Shown: positions 1 through 6,064, counted from the first letter of the stretch. The stretch: 9,196 nucleotides of DNA from DASWRT01 sp036403035 (GCA_036403035.1 DASWRT010000440.1:1-9196); one strand, 5' to 3'. Numbers and translations: made by a program. The notes: generated by a model not told the origin, from the letters alone.

Positions 1-1091
1 AAGTGGCTGCCCTGGATGCGCTTCTGCCGCATCCAGACGAAGCGCGCGTCGAACGTGATGTTGTAGCCGGTGGTGCCGGCGCAGAACACGACCATCCCGC
101 CGCGCTTCACGACGAAGCAGGAAACCGGGAAGGTCTGCTCGCCCGGATGCTCGAACACGAAATCGACGTCGTTGCCCTTGCCGGTGATGTCCCAGATCGC
201 CTTGCCGAAGGCGCGGACCTTCTTCATGTACTCGGCATAGGTCGCCGCGTCGCCGACGTCGGGGAGCTGGCCCCAGCAATCGAACTTCTTGCGGTTGATG
301 ACGCCCTTGGCGCCCAGCGACATCACGAAGTCGCGCTTGTCGTCCTCGGAGATCACCGCGATCGGGTTGGCGCCCGCGGTCGAGATGAGCTGGATCGCCA
401 TCGATCCCAGGCCGCCGGCCGCGCCCCAGACCAGCACGTTGTCGGCAGGACGCAGGATGTGCGGCCGGTGGCCGAACAGCATGCGGTACGCGGTAGCGAG
501 CGTCAGGACGTAGCAGCCGCTCTCCTCCCACGTCAGGTGCCGCGGGCGCGCCATGAGCTGACGGCCCTGCACGCGGCAGAACTGCGCGAAGGAGCCGTCC
601 GGGGTCTCATAGCCCCAGATCCGCTGCGACGGCGAGTTCATCGGATCGCCGCCGTTGCATTCCTCGTCGTCGCCGTCGTCCTGGTTGCAGTGGACGACGA
701 CCTCGTCGCCGACCTTCCACCGCTTCACCTTGGACCCGACCGCCCAGACGATGCCCGAGGCGTCCGAGCCGGCGATGTGAAACTCGGCCTTGTGCACGTC
801 GAACGGCGAGATCGGCTTGCCGAGGCTCGCCCAGACTCCGTTGTAGTTGACGCCAGCCGCCATCACCATGACGAGGACTTCGTCCTCGCCGATCGACGGC
901 GTCGGCAACACCTCGACCTGCATCGCCTTCTCGGGCTCGCTGTGCCGCTCGCGGCGGATCGCCCAGGCGTACATCTTCGCCGGAACATGCCCCAGCGGCG
1001 GGATCTCGCCGACCTCGTAAAGGTCCTTAATGACCGGCGCGGAAGCCGGCGCGGCGCCGCGCAGGGGAATGACTTCGGCAGCTTCGCTCAT
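1..1091 (-). CDS. ccr: Crotonyl-CoA carboxylase/reductase, C-terminus cut by window edge
   Basis: Catalyses NADPH-dependent reductive carboxylation of crotonyl-CoA to (2S)-ethylmalonyl-CoA, the signature step of the ethylmalonyl-CoA pathway for acetyl-CoA assimilation; cytosolic. Read on the minus strand from ATG at 1091-1089, the protein opens MSEAAEVIPLRG and runs 363 complete codons. Family members are about 430 residues, so roughly the last 65 are outside the window. It is a medium-chain dehydrogenase/reductase: GroES-like N-terminal half with GVNYNGVWASLGKP (80-93), the family-typical GYETPDGSFAQF (160-171), and a Rossmann nucleotide site VWGAAGGLGS (221-230). The conserved NYN motif (82-84), Glu162 and the last complete codon, His363 in IQGSH, lie where the known CO2-binding Asn, Glu and His of characterised Ccr enzymes are expected; that assignment is inferred by position. 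The start is supported by AGGAGGG six bases upstream. Divergent from ecm, a later enzyme of the same pathway. The overlapping plus-strand open frame is a GC-rich shadow. Confidence 0.96.
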   Translation of the reverse strand, partial: MSEAAEVIPLRGAAPASAPVIKDLYEVGEIPPLGHVPAKMYAWAIRRERHSEPEKAMQVEVLPTPSIGEDEVLVMVMAAGVNYNGVWASLGKPISPFDVHKAEFHIAGSDASGIVWAVGSKVKRWKVGDEVVVHCNQDDGDDEECNGGDPMNSPSQRIWGYETPDGSFAQFCRVQGRQLMARPRHLTWEESGCYVLTLATAYRMLFGHRPHILRPADNVLVWGAAGGLGSMAIQLISTAGANPIAVISEDDKRDFVMSLGAKGVINRKKFDCWGQLPDVGDAATYAEYMKKVRAFGKAIWDITGKGNDVDFVFEHPGEQTFPVSCFVVKRGGMVVFCAGTTGYNITFDARFVWMRQKRIQGSH

Positions 1092-1097
1092 CTGTGA

Positions 1098-1104
1098 CCC
1101 TCCT
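1098..1104 (-). promoter_or_regulatory. Shine-Dalgarno site of ccr
   Basis: Reads AGGAGGG on the minus strand with six bases before the ATG of ccr. It fixes that start. A perfect 10-bp palindrome, TGCTGCAGCA at 1106-1115, lies directly upstream in the leader. Confidence 0.85.
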
Positions 1105-1105
1105 G

Positions 1106-1303
1106 TGCTGCAGCAGGCTTTCGCGCTGCGGCATCGCTCTTGAACGCGTGTGATACGGAAACAATTCCCTGATATGGATAAATTAAGCTTTAAAGTTACC
1201 GATGAGCTTGTAATGCAGCAATATTATTTTACGATCTTGACGATATCTCCTAGCTGACGCGAACATGCCAAGTCCGACCGGACGCAGATACCGCAATGCA
1301 GCA
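1106..1303 (+). repeat. Three TGCAGCA copies in the ccr-ecm intergenic region
   Basis: TGCAGCA occurs at 1109-1115, 1214-1220 and 1297-1303. The first copy is part of the palindrome TGCTGCAGCA (1106-1115). The second and third extend to an identical 9-mer, AATGCAGCA (1212-1220 and 1295-1303), 83 bp apart, close to eight helical turns. These could be half-sites for a regulator shared by the divergent genes. The sequence is seen directly; the function is inferred. Confidence 0.4.
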
Positions 1304-1311
1304 CGTTGCGG
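1291..1311. repeat. Inverted repeat CCGCAA-N9-TTGCGG
   Basis: Perfect 6-bp arms CCGCAA (1291-1296) and TTGCGG (1306-1311) flank a 9-base centre that includes most of the third TGCAGCA copy. The 21-bp dyad has the size and symmetry of an operator for a dimeric regulator and lies about 105 bp upstream of the ecm start. As RNA it would also form a short hairpin in the ecm leader. Confidence 0.35.
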
Positions 1312-1369
1312 TCAGCGTGCGGTCGAGTGGCGAACGCTTTTCGCCGCCGATCGTTTTATCGTGCGATCA

Positions 1370-1391
1370 GCCGGCGGGCCGGCAAGGCCGG
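1370..1391 (+). promoter_or_regulatory. Alternative GCCGGC hairpins ahead of the ecm ribosome site
   Basis: GCCGGC occurs at 1370-1375 and 1378-1383, followed by GCCGG at 1387-1391. The middle copy can pair with either neighbour, giving two mutually exclusive 5-bp GC-only stems. The ecm Shine-Dalgarno (around 1404-1411) begins about 12 bases downstream. The geometry might allow translation control, but short GC repeats are common in such DNA. Confidence 0.25.
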
Positions 1392-1416
1392 TACGCCCGA
1401 AAGAAGGGGAGAACGG

Positions 1417-3435
1417 ATGAGCGAGGAGAGCAAGCGCGGCGAGAGCAAGGTCCGGCGCGACCAGCCCTGGCTGTTCCGGACCTATTCCGGCCACTCCTCC
1501 GCGGCGGCCTCGAACGCGCTGTACCGGACCAACCTCGCCCGCGGGCAGACCGGACTGTCCGTCGCATTCGACCTGCCGACGCAGACCGGCTACGACAGCG
1601 ATCACCCGCTCGCGTCCGGCGAAGTCGGGAAGGTCGGCGTGCCGGTCGCGCATCTCGGCGACATGCGGACGCTCTTCGACGGCATCCCGCTGGCGCAGAT
1701 GAACACGTCGATGACGATCAACGCGACGGCGCCGTGGCTGCTCGCCCTCTACGTCGCCTGCGCCGAGGGGCAGGGCGCCGCGCGCGACGCGCTCGCCGGC
1801 ACGACGCAGAACGACATGCTGAAGGAATACCTGTCGCGCGGCACCTACATCTTCCCGCCGGCCGCGAGCCTCAGGCTGACCGCCGACGTGATCGCCTTCA
1901 CGTGCCGCGAGATCCCGAAATGGAACCCGATGAATGTCTGCTCCTACCACCTTCAGGAGGCAGGCGCGACGCCGGTGCAGGAGCTTGCCTACGCGCTCGC
2001 CGACGCGGAGGCGGTGCTCGACGCGGTCAGGGCGTCCGGACAGGTGGCGGACTCCACGTTCCCGCAGGTGGTCGGCCGGATCAGCTTCTTCGTCAACGCC
2101 GGCATCCGCTTCATCACCGAGATGTGCAAGATGCGGGCGTTCGCCGAGCTGTGGGACGAGATCTGCCGCGACAAATACGGCGTCGCCGATGAGAAGATGC
2201 GCCGCTTCCGATACGGCGTGCAGGTGAACTCGCTCGGGCTGACCGAGCAGCAGCCGGAGAACAACGTCTACCGCATCCTCGTCGAGATGCTGGCGGTCGT
2301 GCTGTCGAAGAACGCCCGCGCCCGCGCGGTTCAGCTCCCCGCCTGGAACGAGGCGCTCGGCCTGCCGCGCCCGTGGGACCAGCAATGGAGCCTGCGGCTG
2401 CAGCAGATCGTCGCCTACGAGACCGACCTTCTGGAATACGGCGACATCTTCGACGGCAGCCGCGAGGTCGAACGCCGGGTCGAGGAACTGAAGCGCGAGG
2501 CGCTCGACGAGCTGGAGCGGGTGCGCGCGCTGGGCGGCGCCGTCGCCGCGATCGAGAGCGGCTACATGAAGCAGCGGCTCGTCGAATCGAATGCGCGGCG
2601 CATCGCCGCGATCGAGGCCGGCGAACAGGTCGTCGTCGGCGTCAACAAGCTCACCGACAGCGCGCCCTCCCCGCTCCTTGCCGGCGCCGACGGCGGCTTC
2701 CTCCAGCCCGATCCGAACGCCGAGGCCGAGCAGGTCGAGCGGCTGAAGGCATGGCGCGACTCGCGCGACGGCAAGGCGGCGTCGGCGGCGCTCGACGCGT
2801 TGCGCGCCGCCGCCGCCGAGGGGCGGAACATCGTGGAGCCGTCGATCGCCTGCGCGCGGGCCGGCGTCACCACCGGCGAGTGGGCGGCGACGCTGCGCGA
2901 GCTGTTCGGCGAGTACCGGGCGCCGACCGGCGTGGCTCAGGCTTCGGCGGCGTCAGCGTCGGATGCGGCGGCGGCGATCGATCTGCTGCGCCGCCGCGTG
3001 ACCGAAATCTCCGACCGGCTCGGACGGCGGCTCAAGATGCTGGTCGGCAAGCCCGGCCTCGACGGTCACTCGAACGGCGCCGAACAGATCGCGCTGAAGG
3101 CGCGCGACGCCGGGTTCGAGGTGGTCTACGAGGGCATCCGCCTGACCCCGGCGCAGATCGTCAACGCAGCGCTGGAAGAAGGCGTGCACGTCGTCGGCCT
3201 GTCGATCCTCTCGGGAAGCCATGTCGAGCTGGTCGGCGAGGTGCTGCGCCGGATGGCCGCATGCGGGCTCGGGCACGTCCCGGTCGTCGTCGGCGGCATC
3301 ATCCCGCCGGCGGACGCGGCTTCGCTCCAGCGCGCCGGTGTGGCGCGCGTCTATACGCCGAAGGATTTCGATCTGACGGCGATCATGAACGACATCGTCG
3401 AGCTCATCGCCGAGGAGACGCGCGACGCCGCCTGA
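1417..3435 (+). CDS. ecm: Ethylmalonyl-CoA mutase, coenzyme B12-dependent (MeaA type)
   Basis: Rearranges (2R)-ethylmalonyl-CoA to (2S)-methylsuccinyl-CoA in the ethylmalonyl-CoA pathway, using adenosylcobalamin; cytosolic. The 672 residues match the single-chain MeaA/Ecm layout. A TIM-barrel acyl-CoA mutase domain occupies about 15-500, with RTYSGHSSAAASNALYR (21-37), GQTGLSVAFDLPTQTGYD (43-60), MNTSMTINATA (95-105) and NVCSYHLQEAGATP (173-186). An Ala-rich linker follows (about 505-525), then a cobalamin-binding domain with DxHxxG at Asp549-His551-Gly554, the SxL serine Ser596 and the GG pair at 626-627. His551 would be the lower cobalt ligand. Start chosen at ATG 1417 with AAGGGGAG just upstream; an in-frame extension to 1306 adds only an Arg-rich, non-family tail. 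Sequence style and divergence from ccr favour Ecm over methylmalonyl-CoA mutase, which usually pairs with an epimerase or MeaB gene. Nothing looks broken. Confidence 0.94.
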   Translation: MSEESKRGESKVRRDQPWLFRTYSGHSSAAASNALYRTNLARGQTGLSVAFDLPTQTGYDSDHPLASGEVGKVGVPVAHLGDMRTLFDGIPLAQMNTSMTINATAPWLLALYVACAEGQGAARDALAGTTQNDMLKEYLSRGTYIFPPAASLRLTADVIAFTCREIPKWNPMNVCSYHLQEAGATPVQELAYALADAEAVLDAVRASGQVADSTFPQVVGRISFFVNAGIRFITEMCKMRAFAELWDEICRDKYGVADEKMRRFRYGVQVNSLGLTEQQPENNVYRILVEMLAVVLSKNARARAVQLPAWNEALGLPRPWDQQWSLRLQQIVAYETDLLEYGDIFDGSREVERRVEELKREALDELERVRALGGAVAAIESGYMKQRLVESNARRIAAIEAGEQVVVGVNKLTDSAPSPLLAGADGGFLQPDPNAEAEQVERLKAWRDSRDGKAASAALDALRAAAAEGRNIVEPSIACARAGVTTGEWAATLRELFGEYRAPTGVAQASAASASDAAAAIDLLRRRVTEISDRLGRRLKMLVGKPGLDGHSNGAEQIALKARDAGFEVVYEGIRLTPAQIVNAALEEGVHVVGLSILSGSHVELVGEVLRRMAACGLGHVPVVVGGIIPPADAASLQRAGVARVYTPKDFDLTAIMNDIVELIAEETRDAA

Positions 3436-3447
3436 GACGGCGGCGTC
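3424..3447. terminator. GC hairpin spanning the ecm stop codon
   Basis: Perfect 9-bp arms GACGCCGCC (3424-3432) and GGCGGCGTC (3439-3447) enclose a 6-base loop, TGAGAC, which contains the ecm stop codon. There is no T-run after it, so it is not a canonical intrinsic terminator. It may slow or stabilise the 3' end of ecm mRNA, and its symmetry would serve the convergent transcript too. Confidence 0.5.
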
Positions 3448-3453
3448 CGCTCG

Positions 3454-3473
3454 GCCGCGCGGTACGGCGCGGC
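3454..3473. terminator. Second GC hairpin in the convergent gap
   Basis: Perfect 7-bp arms GCCGCGC (3454-3460) and GCGCGGC (3467-3473) with a 6-base loop. It lies 6 bp beyond the first hairpin and 12 bp before the stop of the minus-strand lipoprotein gene. It also lacks a T-run in either direction. The two stems together fill most of the 50-bp gap between convergent genes, which fits a bidirectional transcript end. Confidence 0.4.
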
Positions 3474-3485
3474 GTGTCGCGCATC

Positions 3486-3722
3486 TCAGAAGCGCGGCAC
3501 GTCGCCGCCGTTTTCGATCGGCAGGGCGTGGCCGGGGGGAACCGGCTGGTGACCCTGGTCGCTGCGGTTCAACACCGTATCCCGATCCTCATCGATGCGA
3601 CGGTCGCGCAGTCCCGGCCCATCGAGCGCGCCGGGATCGCTGCCGGGTATCCGGCCGCCGCCGGCACATGCGACGAGCGCCGACAGCATGACCGCGGCGA
3701 GCAGCAAGCGAGAGGAAACCAT
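3486..3722 (-). CDS. Small putative lipoprotein of unknown function
   Basis: Encodes 78 residues. The N-terminus is a clear lipoprotein signal: Arg5, a hydrophobic run LLLAAVMLSA (6-15), then the lipobox LVAC (16-19), so Cys19 should be lipidated and the mature protein held in the envelope. The mature part, about 60 residues, is rich in Gly, Pro, Asp and Arg with no predicted fold that I recognise (for example RRIDEDRD and VPPGHALP), and may be disordered. The ATG at 3722 is supported by GAGGAGG at 3733-3739, ten bases upstream. The preceding membrane-protein gene's stop codon (3738-3740) overlaps that ribosome site, so the two are probably co-translated. Annotated as hypothetical: I do not recognise the family. 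Confidence 0.65.
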   Translation of the reverse strand: MVSSRLLLAAVMLSALVACAGGGRIPGSDPGALDGPGLRDRRIDEDRDTVLNRSDQGHQPVPPGHALPIENGGDVPRF

Positions 3723-3737
3723 CGCGACCTCGCCTCC

Positions 3738-3875
3738 TCAGAGGATGAATTCGTAAGCGAGGAAGAACAGCACGATCACCAGCAGCGTCGAGATAACGAG
3801 CACATAGCGGCCGACGCCTTCCTTCGACGCGCCGCGTGCATCGTTGGGCGAGCGTTCCGTGACGCGGTTGTCCAT
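3738..3875 (-). CDS. Single-span small membrane protein, 45 residues
   Basis: Starts at ATG 3875, with AGGAGGT at 3883-3889 about seven bases upstream on the minus strand, one of the best ribosome sites in the window. The first 23 residues are polar and charged (MDNRVTERSPNDARGASKEG...), followed by one hydrophobic segment, YVLVISTLLVIVLFFLAYEF (24-43), and a two-residue end. Basic residues before the segment suggest N-terminus inside, C-terminus outside. A much longer open frame continues upstream, but it runs antisense-like through metW and metX in a shifted frame and is a shadow. It sits 71 bp after metW on the same strand and just ahead of the lipoprotein gene, so it may be the third gene of a metX-metW transcript. 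I do not recognise the family; its function is unknown. Confidence 0.65.
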   Translation of the reverse strand: MDNRVTERSPNDARGASKEGVGRYVLVISTLLVIVLFFLAYEFIL

Positions 3876-3946
3876 TTTTCCTACCTCCTCACGTGCCAAC
3901 ATGAGGCGACGGGATTTCGATCCGAACCGGGGCTTGGAGCCTCTTC

Positions 3947-4648
3947 TCAGCGGCGGCTGAGCACGAACAGCGCCTGGGCGGCGAGCAGGTTGGCGAGCCG
4001 GCCGGAGGCGCGCAGCGAGAACGGCCGCCCGGCATGGTCGAGCGTGACGCTGCTGTCGATCGCGATCCCGATCCGATCGCACATCGCGACGAAGTCGCGG
4101 ATCGTGCAGAGATGAATGTTCGGCGTGTCGTACCAGGGCTGGTTGAGCAGCGGCGTGACCGGCATCGTGCCGTGCAGCAGCAGATGGGCGCGGATCCGCC
4201 AATAGGCGAAGTTCGGAAACGAGACGATCGCCCGCCGGCCGATCCGCACCAGGTTCTCGACCACGGCGCGCGGACTGCGTGTCGCCTGCAGCGTCTGGCT
4301 CAGCACGACGTAGTCGAAGGCGCCGTTCGGGTAGGCGTCGAGGTCGTGATCGGCGTCGCCCTGGATCACCGAGAGACCGTGCTGCACGCAGGAATTGACG
4401 CCGGACTGACTCAGCTCCATGCCGCGGCCGTCGACCTGCTTGGCCGCCGTCAGATAGGCGAGCAGCGTGCCGTCGCCGCAACCGATGTCGAGGACGCGGG
4501 AGTCGGGCTCGACCATCTCGGCGATGATCCGGAGGTCGCCGCGGATGTCGCCCGGCGGGGCCGACGCGCGGGCGCCGCCGGCCAGGGCGTCGGCATCGAA
4601 CGCGAGCGCGCCCGTCCCGATCTCCTGCACGGCCCCTCCGCTCGTCAC
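3947..4648 (-). CDS. metW: Methionine biosynthesis protein MetW, class I methyltransferase fold
   Basis: MetW partners MetX in methionine synthesis in many proteobacteria; its exact biochemical role (activation of MetX or a methyltransferase reaction) is not settled. The 233-residue reading has the SAM-type glycine motif VLDIGCGDG (52-60), acidic end of strand 2 at Glu78, and the MetW signatures VVLSQTLQATRSP (114-126), SFPNFAYWRIR (143-153) and WYDTPNIHLCTIRDF (172-186). The start is taken as GTG at 4648, overlapping the metX stop as GTGA with GGAG five bases ahead. A second in-frame GTG at 4630 lies close behind GGAGGGG and is a real alternative (227 residues). Either choice leaves a 27-34-residue N-terminal extension before the usual MetW start near DLRIIAEMV. 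No ATG is available there. Translational coupling to metX is likely. Confidence 0.92.
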   Translation of the reverse strand: MTSGGAVQEIGTGALAFDADALAGGARASAPPGDIRGDLRIIAEMVEPDSRVLDIGCGDGTLLAYLTAAKQVDGRGMELSQSGVNSCVQHGLSVIQGDADHDLDAYPNGAFDYVVLSQTLQATRSPRAVVENLVRIGRRAIVSFPNFAYWRIRAHLLLHGTMPVTPLLNQPWYDTPNIHLCTIRDFVAMCDRIGIAIDSSVTLDHAGRPFSLRASGRLANLLAAQALFVLSRR

Positions 4649-5820
4649 GACGGCTCCAGCCCGCGATGGCGCGCGCAGCCCGCGAGGAAGCCGCGCAGCG
4701 TCGCGAAGAACTCCGGCTCCTCCAGGAGGAAGGCGTCGTGCCCCTTGTCGGTCTCGACATCGACGAAGCTGACGTTGGCGGCGACCGCGCTCAGCGCATG
4801 GACGACGGCGCGGGCCTCCGGCGTCGGGAACAGCCAGTCGCTGGTGAAGGAGATCACGCAGAAGCGGGTGGGCGTGCCGCGGAACGCGTTCGCCAGCACG
4901 CCGCCATGCTCGGCGGCGAGGTCGAAATAGTCCATCGCCCGCGTGATGTAGAGATAGGAGTTCGCGTCGAACCGGTCGACGAACGAGATGCCCTGGTGCC
5001 GGAGATAGCTCTCGACCTGGAAATCGGCGTCGAACCCATAGGTGACCGCATTGCGGTCCTGCAGCGTGCGCCCGAACTTCCGGTGCAGCGCGGCCTCGGA
5101 GAGATAGGTGATGTGCGCCGCCATCCGCGCCACCGCGAGGCCGCGCGCCGGGCGCCGCCCGGTCCGCAGATAGTCGCCGCCGTCCCATTCCGGATCGGCA
5201 ATGATCGCCTGCCGGCCGACCTCGTGGAACGCGATGTTCTGCGCCGAGTGGCGCGCCGCGGTCGCGATCGGCACGGCGGCGAAGACGCGGTCCGGATAGC
5301 TGGCCGCCCATTGCAGCACCTGCATCCCGCCCATCGAGCCGCCGATCACGCAGAACAGCGTCTCGATCCCGAGATGATCGATCAGCAGCTTCTGCGCGCG
5401 GACCATGTCGCCGACCGTGATGATCGGGAAGGACAGGCCCCACGGCTCGCCCGTCTGCGGGTTGATCTCGGGCGGCCCGCTCGTCCCCATGCAGCCGCCG
5501 AGGACGTTGGTGCAGATCACGAAATACCGGTCGGTATCGAGGACGCGGCCCGGCCCGACCAGCGTCGTCCACCAGCCCGGCTTCCCGGTGATGGGGTGCT
5601 TGTCGGCGACATATTGGTCGCCGGTTAGCGCATGGCAGACCAGGACCGCGTTGCTGCGCGCCGCGTTCAGCGTGCCGTAAGTCCGGTAGGCGATCGTGAA
5701 GCCGGACAGCTCGACGCCGCTGTCCAGGCGCAGGCTCTCCCGGACCCTGAGACGGGGGCCCGACCGCTCGGTCTCCGGCAACGTCGGGGCGGAGGACGGC
5801 TGGCTGATGGCGGGCAACAC
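4645..5820 (-). CDS. metX: Homoserine O-acyltransferase MetX (alpha/beta hydrolase)
   Basis: Activates homoserine by O-acylation (acetyl-CoA or succinyl-CoA donor), the first committed step of methionine synthesis; cytosolic. The 391 residues are full length for MetX. Visible are YRTYGTLN (45-52), VLVCHALTGD (59-68), the family block TNVLGGCMGTSGPPEINP (104-121), the nucleophile elbow GGSMGGMQ with Ser162, the catalytic Asp328 in TSDWLFP, and His361 in GHDAFL, completing the triad. MetX members use either acetyl- or succinyl-CoA, and I cannot settle which from sequence alone. There is no ATG near the N-terminus; the start is GTG at 5820 or the adjacent TTG at 5817, whose spacing to AGGGA (5824-5828) is better. 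The 3' end overlaps metW by 4 bp. Divergent from hisC, and preceded by a strong promoter and a hairpin leader. Confidence 0.95.
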   Translation of the reverse strand: MLPAISQPSSAPTLPETERSGPRLRVRESLRLDSGVELSGFTIAYRTYGTLNAARSNAVLVCHALTGDQYVADKHPITGKPGWWTTLVGPGRVLDTDRYFVICTNVLGGCMGTSGPPEINPQTGEPWGLSFPIITVGDMVRAQKLLIDHLGIETLFCVIGGSMGGMQVLQWAASYPDRVFAAVPIATAARHSAQNIAFHEVGRQAIIADPEWDGGDYLRTGRRPARGLAVARMAAHITYLSEAALHRKFGRTLQDRNAVTYGFDADFQVESYLRHQGISFVDRFDANSYLYITRAMDYFDLAAEHGGVLANAFRGTPTRFCVISFTSDWLFPTPEARAVVHALSAVAANVSFVDVETDKGHDAFLLEEPEFFATLRGFLAGCARHRGLEPS

Positions 5821-5832
5821 GCGTCCCTATCG

Positions 5833-5865
5833 GCGGCTGAGCGGGTACGGCCCGATGCGAGCCGC
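5833..5865 (-). promoter_or_regulatory. Two-tier hairpin in the metX leader
   Basis: On the minus strand, arms GCGGCT and AGCCGC (6 bp, at 5860-5865 and 5833-5838) enclose a second stem CGGG/CCCG (5851-5854 and 5842-5845) with a 5-base loop, separated by an asymmetric internal loop. It begins within a few bases of the expected transcript start and ends a few bases before the AGGGA ribosome site. It lacks the conserved GTGATTT and GCTAAA elements of the SAM-II riboswitch often found before alphaproteobacterial metX/metA. It may stabilise the mRNA or regulate translation; the function is unproven. Confidence 0.4.
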
Positions 5866-5873
5866 GGGCAAGA

Positions 5874-5903
5874 TAGCTAGGAACCGACCGGTAGGGCTGT
5901 CAA
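5874..5903 (-). promoter_or_regulatory. metX: Probable metX promoter
   Basis: On the minus strand a perfect sigma70-type -35, TTGACA (5898-5903), lies 18 bases from TAGCTA (5874-5879), or 17 bases from the overlapping CTAGCT. The -35 is the best in the window; the -10 is only fair. Transcription would begin near 5866-5869, giving a leader of roughly 45-50 bases that contains the hairpin. It is correctly placed for metX and reads away from hisC. Confidence 0.6.
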
Positions 5904-5970
5904 TCGTTTCTTCGCGCGACGGTCCGCCCGTTCCGCACCGGTTCCCGGACTGGTTCCGGCGGATCTCTCC

Positions 5971-6006
5971 TTTACTTTGGCGCCGGCTCGCCACTATCAG
6001 TACCAT
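5971..6006 (+). promoter_or_regulatory. hisC: Candidate hisC-tyrA promoter
   Basis: Two overlapping plus-strand candidates are visible: TTGGCG (5977-5982) with an 18-base spacer to TACCAT (6001-6006), and TTTACT (5971-5976) with a 17-base spacer to CTATCA (5994-5999). Each matches the consensus only partly. They lie 60-90 bp upstream of hisC, where a promoter divergent from that of metX is needed. Confidence 0.3.
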
Positions 6007-6064
6007 TCCCCTCCTGCATGACCGGCACGCCGTACCCGGCTCGGCTTCCTGAGGAATGCGCACG

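Larger units (their letters stand above)
1092..1416. promoter_or_regulatory. Divergent ccr-ecm control region with AT-rich core
   Basis: This 325-bp stretch has no gene I can support and must carry the promoters of both ccr and ecm. By count, 1151-1250 is 66% A+T, in sharp contrast to the flanking coding DNA, as expected for promoter and regulator-binding DNA. Weak promoter candidates are a minus-strand TTGCTG (1216-1221) spaced 17 bases from TAACTT (1193-1198) for ccr, and a plus-strand TTGACG (1237-1242) with no convincing -10 partner for ecm. Neither is strong. The region also holds three TGCAGCA copies, a CCGCAA/TTGCGG dyad and GCCGGC hairpins, annotated separately. I found no TTTGCAA-type sites like those of the short-chain acyl-CoA regulator PccR, and no cobalamin riboswitch signature. 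Confidence 0.7.

Noticed and set aside
3..1097. Long plus-strand open frame (364 codons) opposite ccr
   Set aside because: The minus strand encodes an unmistakable Ccr. The plus frame is rich in Arg, Asp, Ala, Val and His with no family features, typical of antisense frames in GC-rich genes.
1306..1416. In-frame 37-residue extension of Ecm to an upstream start
   Set aside because: The added residues are Arg-rich and unlike the family N-terminus, overlap a dyad and hairpins, and the ATG at 1417 has its own Shine-Dalgarno.
1092..1416. Cobalamin riboswitch or PccR operator controlling ecm/ccr
   Set aside because: No B12-box (GCCACTG) sequence and no paired TTTGCAA sites were found on either strand.
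3738..4760. 340-codon minus-strand frame ending in the small membrane protein
   Set aside because: Only the last 45 codons, after a strong Shine-Dalgarno, look real. The rest is an Arg-rich shadow of metW and metX.
3947..5572. 541-codon minus-strand frame suggesting a metX-metW fusion
   Set aside because: Only its last part is MetW. The upstream part is a shifted reading of metX, whose real frame ends at 4645 with a GTGA overlap.
5821..5903. SAM-II riboswitch before metX
   Set aside because: Expected position, but the conserved GTGATTT and GCTAAA pseudoknot elements are missing from the leader.
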